This document shows positions 58,558-64,000 of a stretch of DNA of 64,000 nucleotides, piece by piece. Each line of letters opens with the position of its first letter. Position 1 is the stretch's first letter. The stretch comes from Terribacillus aidingensis (GTDB lineage: Bacteria > Bacillota > Bacilli > Bacillales > Amphibacillaceae). Made by a program: the position numbers and the translations under genes. The notes under the pieces were generated by a model. That model saw only the letters and a program-made list of their open reading frames with translations. It was not told where the DNA came from and did no database searches. The stretch covers positions 2,452,001 to 2,516,000 of the forward strand of contig NZ_CP159996.1 in assembly GCF_040703035.1 (NCBI RefSeq), written 5' to 3'.

Positions 58558-61500
58558 ATGCAATCTTATTTTCTCGACAAACAAGATATCATCAAAGTGA
58601 CAGGCGATCGATTCTACCGAAGAGGATTGGAGTATGTCAATAAAGGGCGTGTGCAAGGTCTGAGCTTCACGCCATCCATCAACCAATGGAAGGCTGTTGT
58701 CCGCGGCACCGAAAACTATCCTGTACGGATTTTCTTCTTTGAGGACGACGATCTTGATGGTGTGTGCAGCTGCCCCGCCTATCACACCCATTATACATGC
58801 AAGCATATCGCTGCCGTTCTGATCGCGGTCAGCCGGAACCGGTTTGACAGTAATGGATACACAGTTACCGAAGAAACAGCTGCACCGACAGCTGCCCGTC
58901 AAACTGATTTTACGGATCGGCTTGTACAAGCATTCGTATCTCCTTCCGAACGACTGACATCCAAGCCTCCGGAAACTTTGAAGCTGGAATATAAGGTCGA
59001 ACAGCGCTTTATGCAAACGAACGGTAACACGGTCTTCGAGGTCGAACTGAAGGCAGGTACAGCCCGCACCTACATCGTGCGCCTAGCTGAGGACTTTCTC
59101 CGAAGTGTGCTGCATCAAACCCGCTATCAGCTGACGCCGAGTTTTGCATTCGATCCTCGTGTACATATTGTTACCCCCGAGGACAAAGCTATCCTGGAGC
59201 GATTGCTGGAAGCTTGTGAGAACAGTATGATTCATGATTTCACAGCTTCTTCCCTTCAGTCGGAAAAACGCGCGATCAAGCTGACGCCTTCACTAGCCAA
59301 GACTTTGCTGCCGCAGCTTGCAGATGCAGGTGCCTCACTCCATTTGCTGCATACTGAACCGATGGATACATTTCAAGTGAGCAGTCAGCCAGCACGGTTG
59401 GACTTCTATCTTTCGACGGATGAAGACGACATGCTGCAGCTAGGAGTACAGGATATCGCAGCATATGAATATATCAAAAACTACCATTACCTAGTCAAGG
59501 ATGACACGCTATATCCTGTACCTCCCGACCAGCGGGAATTGGTCAAGGAACTGTTCGCCATCCTTCCTTATCGCCATGATACACCTCAGACTGTATCGGA
59601 TAAGAACGTGGACCGTTTTGTGTCGCAGGTTGTTGGCAAGCTGGAACAAATCGGACATGTGCATGTTGCTGAAACAGTCCGGAGCAAAGTCGAAATGGCT
59701 CCCCTTGTTGCAAAAGTCTTTTTAGATGAGACGGACGATGTACTGCACGCCAGTGTATCTTTCCATTATGGAGATCACGTCATCCAGCCAGGACAACAGC
59801 AGTCAGATATGCCTGTCATCAAACGTCAGCCCGCTAAGGAAGACAAAGTCCTTCAGCAATTGCATGCAGCTGGATTCCGCTTTTCCAAAGGCCGTTTCCA
59901 CTTGCTCAATGTAGAGTATATGTATGTGTTCCTTCATGAGCATCTGCCAGCTTTACAAGAAGTGGCTGAAGTGTATATATCCAGTCGGGTGCAAGCGATG
60001 CAGGCCGATGATCAGCATGAGGTTTCCTCTTCCGTCAGACTGCAGCAGGAAAAAGGGATGCTTGAAATCAGCTTTGATGTTTCCGGTCTATCAGAGGCAC
60101 ATATTAGCAATGTCCTGCAGGCAATGGTAGAGAAGAAAAGATATTACCGTATCCCAGATGGTGCATTGCTCGATCTGGAGCAGGAATCCATGGAGAACTT
60201 CCAAGACTTCCTTGAACAGATGCAAATCAAAAAGAACCAGCTGAATAATCAGCATATTTTCGTACCGATTGCTCAAAGTATGCAAGTAGAAGAGTCCTTA
60301 CGCGGAGCTGAAATGGAAGCAGCATTCCAGACACTGATTGAGCGGCTTCGCCATCCGGAACAAATCGAGTTTGACTTGCCATCTGGACTGCAGGCAACAC
60401 TGCGGGATTATCAGCTGACTGGCTTCAAATGGATGAAAACACTAGCTTATTACGGACTCGGCGGTATTCTGGCCGATGATATGGGACTTGGAAAAACACT
60501 GCAGACGATTACCTATCTCACATCAGAACGAGAAGCTAACCCAGATGCACGCCCTGCTCTGATCGTCGTACCTTCCTCTCTGCTCTATAATTGGCAGAAG
60601 GAATTTGAGAAATTCGCTCCAAGCATGCGTACACTAGTTATTTCCGGCTCGGCAGCAGAACGGCAGGAACAGCTTTCCCAGCTGGAAGAGCATGATATTA
60701 TCATCACGTCTTATCCTTTATTGCGGATTGATCATCATGTGTACGCTGGGCATGTGTTCGATAGTCTGATCCTGGATGAAGCGCAGGCAATCAAAAACCA
60801 TGCAACGCAAACTGCCAAAGCAGTCGGACTGATTCAAGCTGGTAAACGATTTGCATTGAGTGGCACCCCAATCGAAAATAGGCTTGAGGAGCTGTGGTCG
60901 ATTTTCCACACGATCTCACCTGGTCTATTCCGCAGCCGGAGGTCATTCACTGATTTGGAACCGGAAAAGATCGCCCGGATGACACGTCCATTCATCCTAA
61001 GACGAGTAAAAACGGACGTTCTGCACGAGCTTCCTGAAAAGATCGAGACAACGAACTATTCAGATCTTACGCAGGAACAAAAAGAAGTGTATGTCGCCTA
61101 TCTGGAGCGTATACGTAGGAAGATCGATCAGACGATTGCAGAGAAAGGTTTCGATCGCGGTAAACTCGAAATACTTGCAGGACTGACACGACTGCGCCAA
61201 ATCTGCTGTCACCCATCTTTGTTCATTGAGAACTACAGCGGCCAATCAGGTAAACTGGAGCAGCTGCTCCAGGTTATCCAAGAATTGAAGCAAAGCAATA
61301 AACGATTCTTGATTTTCTCCCAGTTCGCCAGCATGCTGGGAATTATCCAGCAGGCACTGGATGAAACGGACGTCTTCTATCTGGATGGCAGTACACCTGC
61401 CAAGGAAAGAATGCAGATGGCAGAAGCGTTCAACGAAGGAGAAAAAGACGGCTTCCTGATCAGCTTGAAAGCCGGGGGGACAGGACTAAACCTGACAGGT

Positions 61501-61761
61501 GCTGATACCGTTATCCTCTTTGACTTATGGTGGAATCCAGCTGTAGAAGAGCAAGCTGCTGGAAGGGCACACCGTATCGGACAGAAAAATGTCGTTCAGG
61601 TGATCCGCCTGCTTACACGCGGAACGATCGAGGAACGAATATTTGAGTTACAGCAGCGTAAACGAGCGCTTGTCGATCAAATCATCCAGCCTGGTGAAAC
61701 GATGCTTAACACACTTTCAGAAGAAGAAATACGCAGCCTGCTATCCATGCAGGTAGAATAA
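58558..61761 (+). CDS. ywqA: SNF2-family helicase with SWIM zinc finger
   Basis: A 1067-residue Swi2/Snf2 ATPase that translocates on double-stranded DNA. The N-terminal SWIM motif (CSCPAYHTHYTCKHIAAVL, about residue 69) should bind zinc. A long middle region follows, then the SNF2 domain with DDMGLGKTLQT (about residue 640) and DEAQAIKNHATQ (about residue 740). The C-terminal helicase part has GRAHRIGQKNVVQVIRLLTRGTIEERI. It matches YwqA of bacilli. Its exact role in repair or transcription is unclear. Confidence 0.92.
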   Translation: MQSYFLDKQDIIKVTGDRFYRRGLEYVNKGRVQGLSFTPSINQWKAVVRGTENYPVRIFFFEDDDLDGVCSCPAYHTHYTCKHIAAVLIAVSRNRFDSNGYTVTEETAAPTAARQTDFTDRLVQAFVSPSERLTSKPPETLKLEYKVEQRFMQTNGNTVFEVELKAGTARTYIVRLAEDFLRSVLHQTRYQLTPSFAFDPRVHIVTPEDKAILERLLEACENSMIHDFTASSLQSEKRAIKLTPSLAKTLLPQLADAGASLHLLHTEPMDTFQVSSQPARLDFYLSTDEDDMLQLGVQDIAAYEYIKNYHYLVKDDTLYPVPPDQRELVKELFAILPYRHDTPQTVSDKNVDRFVSQVVGKLEQIGHVHVAETVRSKVEMAPLVAKVFLDETDDVLHASVSFHYGDHVIQPGQQQSDMPVIKRQPAKEDKVLQQLHAAGFRFSKGRFHLLNVEYMYVFLHEHLPALQEVAEVYISSRVQAMQADDQHEVSSSVRLQQEKGMLEISFDVSGLSEAHISNVLQAMVEKKRYYRIPDGALLDLEQESMENFQDFLEQMQIKKNQLNNQHIFVPIAQSMQVEESLRGAEMEAAFQTLIERLRHPEQIEFDLPSGLQATLRDYQLTGFKWMKTLAYYGLGGILADDMGLGKTLQTITYLTSEREANPDARPALIVVPSSLLYNWQKEFEKFAPSMRTLVISGSAAERQEQLSQLEEHDIIITSYPLLRIDHHVYAGHVFDSLILDEAQAIKNHATQTAKAVGLIQAGKRFALSGTPIENRLEELWSIFHTISPGLFRSRRSFTDLEPEKIARMTRPFILRRVKTDVLHELPEKIETTNYSDLTQEQKEVYVAYLERIRRKIDQTIAEKGFDRGKLEILAGLTRLRQICCHPSLFIENYSGQSGKLEQLLQVIQELKQSNKRFLIFSQFASMLGIIQQALDETDVFYLDGSTPAKERMQMAEAFNEGEKDGFLISLKAGGTGLNLTGADTVILFDLWWNPAVEEQAAGRAHRIGQKNVVQVIRLLTRGTIEERIFELQQRKRALVDQIIQPGETMLNTLSEEEIRSLLSMQVE

Positions 61762-61763
61762 GG

Positions 61764-61798
61764 AAGGAGCAAGCCATGTGGCTTGCTCCTTTTTCTTA
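61764..61798 (+). terminator. Terminator between the SNF2 gene and spo0M
   Basis: The perfect stem GGAGCAAGCC / GGCTTGCTCC is followed by TTTTTC on the plus strand. It converges on the spo0M stop. Confidence 0.85.
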
Positions 61799-62590
61799 TA
61801 ATACAGATTCGATTATCTCATCGAATTTATCACTTACCAGACTTCTGTTATTCAAGATTTCTTCATTCTTAAACGAAACACTTCCTCTATGCTCGTCTAA
61901 ATTCAAGTTCTCCATTAATGAAGAAAATACGCCTCTGCTTCGCTTATCTATTTCAAAGTAAATCGTCGTCTCATACTCGTCCTGCAGGATATAAACCTCC
62001 AGTTCATCGAGTTTCTTTAAGTATCTTCCATGGGTAGGGATAAATTCGTACTGCTGAATATACGGTCTGGCTATCTTGATTCCGTATGGAGGCTTCTGAT
62101 TTTCCATTTGCCTGAATCTGAATCCGATTACCTTTATTGCATCGATGATATTTTCATGCACTTCTGTCGGCTCAATGGATATATGATCTATGTCACTTAA
62201 ATCAACTGCATTCTTCACATCCACATCCGTACCGATCCAAACCGGCGGTACATTCTTGAATGTCTTAGGATCCTGCATCGTAATTGGTGTATCCAAAGGA
62301 ATTCGAAAAGAAAATGGAATCTCCTTTCTTTCCCCTTTTGAGATAATAAACGGCTCATTCACTTTATGCGTATACACAACTGCCTGCGACAGACGATCAC
62401 TATCCTCATGTCCATACACCGTCATCAGTTTCAGATTGATAGAGTCGATCTCTTGGTCAGTTACGCCGCCCTTTATTTCAACGACACCATACAGAATCTC
62501 TCCTTGAACGAAATAATTATTCCTGATCTTTGTATCCACCTTAGCTGAACCAATTCCAACACTAGCAATCAATTTATTGAAAATAGACAT
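61796..62590 (-). CDS. spo0M: Sporulation-control protein Spo0M
   Basis: A 264-residue arrestin-like protein of the Spo0M family (IFNKLIASVGIGSAKVDTKI, GEILYGVVEIKGGVTDQEID, IPFSFRIPLDTPIT). It influences entry into sporulation and the cytoskeleton in bacilli. GAGGTGAT precedes the ATG. The promoter is a very clear sigma-W type, as in B. subtilis. Confidence 0.95.
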   Translation of the reverse strand: MSIFNKLIASVGIGSAKVDTKIRNNYFVQGEILYGVVEIKGGVTDQEIDSINLKLMTVYGHEDSDRLSQAVVYTHKVNEPFIISKGERKEIPFSFRIPLDTPITMQDPKTFKNVPPVWIGTDVDVKNAVDLSDIDHISIEPTEVHENIIDAIKVIGFRFRQMENQKPPYGIKIARPYIQQYEFIPTHGRYLKKLDELEVYILQDEYETTIYFEIDKRSRGVFSSLMENLNLDEHRGSVSFKNEEILNNRSLVSDKFDEIIESVL

Positions 62591-62619
62591 ATAATCACCT
62601 CATATTATTGGTTAGACTG

Positions 62620-62647
62620 TATACGCGTGGAGTGGAAAATAGTTTCA
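62620..62647 (-). promoter_or_regulatory. Sigma-W promoter of spo0M
   Basis: TGAAAC (62642-62647), 16 bases and CGTATA (62620-62625) on the minus strand match the sigma-W consensus fully. Control by envelope stress is expected. Confidence 0.85.
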
Positions 62648-62776
62648 ATTATTCCTTTATCTAAAAAATAAAAGGAATAATTTTCTTTTTATGGTACTAT
62701 CAAAACTAGTACTTATTTTTAAAGGCTTGATAGTTTAATAGAGTACAAAGCCAATTTACAAAAAGAAGGTAACAAA

Positions 62777-63591
62777 ATGGAGATCATCACTGAAAAATTA
62801 CTGTTTATCGCTTTGTTCATTTTTATCATTCACTCGATAGAAACACTCGCTTATGCTGTAAGATTATCCGGTGCAAGAGTCAAAATGATTGCTTCGGCAC
62901 TGTCTCTCTTTAACATAATGGTTATTGTATCAAGATTGTCGAATACGATGCAGCAGCCATTCTTAGGAAGTCTAATCGATTCTGCTCCAAAAGAAAATAC
63001 GCTGGAGTTTGTAGAGACTCAATTCCGTTTCCTTATTGGCGCATCAACAGTTGGAACAGCATTAGGTATTCTCTTACTTCCTACTTTCATCGCACTATTT
63101 TCAAGAGCGATCATTCATTTATCAGAGGAAAAAGGTTCTGTCCCTTCTTTAATGAAAAGGGTTTTTTCATTACATTACATAAAGCGCAGCATAATGCATT
63201 TTAGTCTTCCAAAATTTTCTATTTACGGGATACGAAGGTGAAAGATATTCCAATAAGGCTCTTCCTCGTAAATATGCTTATTACCGCAATCTATACAATC
63301 GGGGTGCTAGCTGCATTATATGCGGCTTTATTAGTTCCAGATAGAGGGACTACAGCAATCATGGCATCAGGATTGATAAATGGACTAGCAACCATACTTT
63401 TGGTAGTTTTTATTGATCCCAAGTTATCTGTCATGGCAGACGATATCGTGAATCAAAGAGGAAGTTATAACAAACTAAAAAGTATGACGCTCATAATGGT
63501 AACGTCCAGGCTGTTGGGAACGTTACTAGCTCAAGTATTCTTTATATGGGGAGCAGAATACATAGCTTGGTTCACTAAATTCATTGCCTAA
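62777..63591 (+). pseudogene. amj: Lipid II flippase Amj-like gene split by a -1 frameshift
   Basis: Two overlapping frames, 62777-63241 (154 codons) and 63238-63591 (117 codons), together give the N- and C-terminal halves of one Amj/YdaH-type protein, an alternate lipid II flippase of about 270 residues. The first half opens IIHSIETLAYAVRLSGARVK and ends IYGIRR. The second opens VKDIPIRLFLVNMLITAIYT. The combined length matches the family. The second frame is open only from 63205, so the shift must lie in 63205-63240, near AAAATTTT. No canonical slippery heptamer is in phase. It may be a real mutation, a sequencing error or a coupled pair. AAGAAGG precedes the first ATG. Confidence 0.75.
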
Positions 63592-63617
63592 GCGTAATCC
63601 ACACATCTGAATCTAAT

Positions 63618-63660
63618 AAAAAGCCTACTTAACTGTAATCAGTTAAGTAAGCTTTTTTAA
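63618..63660. terminator. Bidirectional terminator between amj and minJ
   Basis: The stem AAGCCTACTTAACT / AGTTAAGTAAGCTT is flanked by an A-run and TTTTTT, so it can serve both converging genes. Confidence 0.85.
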
Positions 63661-63675
63661 TTGACGAATTTGACA

Positions 63676-64000
63676 TTAACTGCTGATAGGCACAGCTTTC
63701 TTCTTATGCTGTTCCTGTACAAAGATAATACCAAGCTCATGCGGCTCGCCTTCATACATCGCTCGTTGTTTAATCCGTATTTCACCTTGTTCATCCCGGA
63801 TTTCCATTTTGCAATATTGACTGTTGGATTGCACTGCTTCATAAAATGCTCGTTCTGTCGTTACACGGACGCCGTTCACTTTTTCGATTCGCTCTCCCGG
63901 CAGCAGACCGAGTCTGTCAGCTGGGCTTTCCGGAATGACACCAAGAACAAACATCCCATTGCTGCTCTCCGTATAATACATGGCGCGCTTGCGATCTTTG
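63676..64000 (-). CDS. minJ: PDZ-domain membrane protein, C-terminal part (MinJ-like)
   Basis: The last 107 residues or so of a protein that continues past the right edge. They form a PDZ domain (GMFVLGVIPESPADRLGLLPGE, EKVNGVRVTTERAFYEAV) followed by a short basic tail (QEQHKKKAVPISS). In bacilli a C-terminal PDZ domain near uvrAB is typical of MinJ, the bridge between DivIVA and MinD in division-site selection, but the membrane part is outside the window. A ctpB/degP-type PDZ protease is excluded by the position of the domain at the very end. Confidence 0.6.
   Translation of the reverse strand, partial: KDRKRAMYYTESSNGMFVLGVIPESPADRLGLLPGERIEKVNGVRVTTERAFYEAVQSNSQYCKMEIRDEQGEIRIKQRAMYEGEPHELGIIFVQEQHKKKAVPISS

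Noticed and set aside
63205..63240. Programmed -1 frameshifting in the amj-like gene
   Set aside because: AAAATTTT is present, but no X-XXY-YYZ heptamer is in phase and no stimulating stem is obvious; mutation or sequencing error is simpler.

Overview
The window comes from a low-GC, spore-forming member of the Bacillaceae. The support is synteny and gene content: the order crh-whiA-yvcK-rapZ-yvcI-trxB, hprK-lgt-ppaX-yvoF, yvlD-yvlB, uvrB-uvrA, sppA-yteJ and yojF-bshB2, together with CtsR, TnrA, CcpA, sigma-W and sigma-K type sites and S-box leaders. A Terribacillus- or Virgibacillus-like genus is plausible, but the sequence alone does not settle it.

Region by region. 1-946 holds a truncated MATE exporter. 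1235-8647 is a methionine/sulfur unit: metX and metY each sit behind a SAM riboswitch, metY carries an extra C-terminal CoA-binding domain, and it is followed by a sulfonate-type ABC transporter and an acetate-CoA ligase. 8750-9035 contains a compact multi-hairpin region with a good promoter and no recognised gene, a candidate structured RNA. 9198-10883 is the ammonium unit amtB-glnK behind a TnrA-like site. 11073-14073 holds small sporulation- or surface-type genes, a GNAT enzyme, a lone phage-type holin and a manganese-catalase protein. 14176-15381 is an MFS exporter. 15650-26590 is a ten-gene catabolic cluster: GntR regulator, Gfo/Idh oxidoreductase, TRAP transporter, TIM-barrel isomerase, citryl-CoA-lyase-like protein, aldehyde dehydrogenase, ThDP enzyme and CoA-transferase, with three copies of one operator-like sequence. 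I cannot assign its substrate.

26655-30550 is a decayed integrative element in tRNA-Arg(CCG). A 101-bp copy of the 3' half of the tRNA and its terminator marks the far end. Inside are a TetR/MFS efflux pair, fragments of a phage tail-tube gene and of another phage-type gene, and the C-terminal part of a tyrosine integrase. 30649 onward returns to core genome: a second manganese catalase, clpP with CtsR control, sppA-yteJ, crh, whiA, yvcK, rapZ, yvcI, trxB, a TPR protein, glpD, glpK, glpF and glpP, yvoF, ppaX, lgt, hprK, yvlD/yvlB, bacillithiol genes, uvrA/uvrB, prfC, a glucose-type EIIA, a SNF2 helicase, spo0M, a frame-split amj-like gene and the 3' end of a minJ-like gene.

Carbon control is unusually concentrated here: Crh, HPr kinase, EIIA-Glc, GlmR(YvcK), RapZ and a glp regulon with a perfect cre site and two GlpP-type leaders lie within about 25 kb. 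The most interesting items for follow-up are the unassigned TRAP/citryl-CoA-lyase cluster and its regulator sites, the candidate structured RNA at 8.75-9.0 kb, the riboswitch-gated metX/metY/ABC/acs unit, the tRNA-Arg element and the split amj gene.
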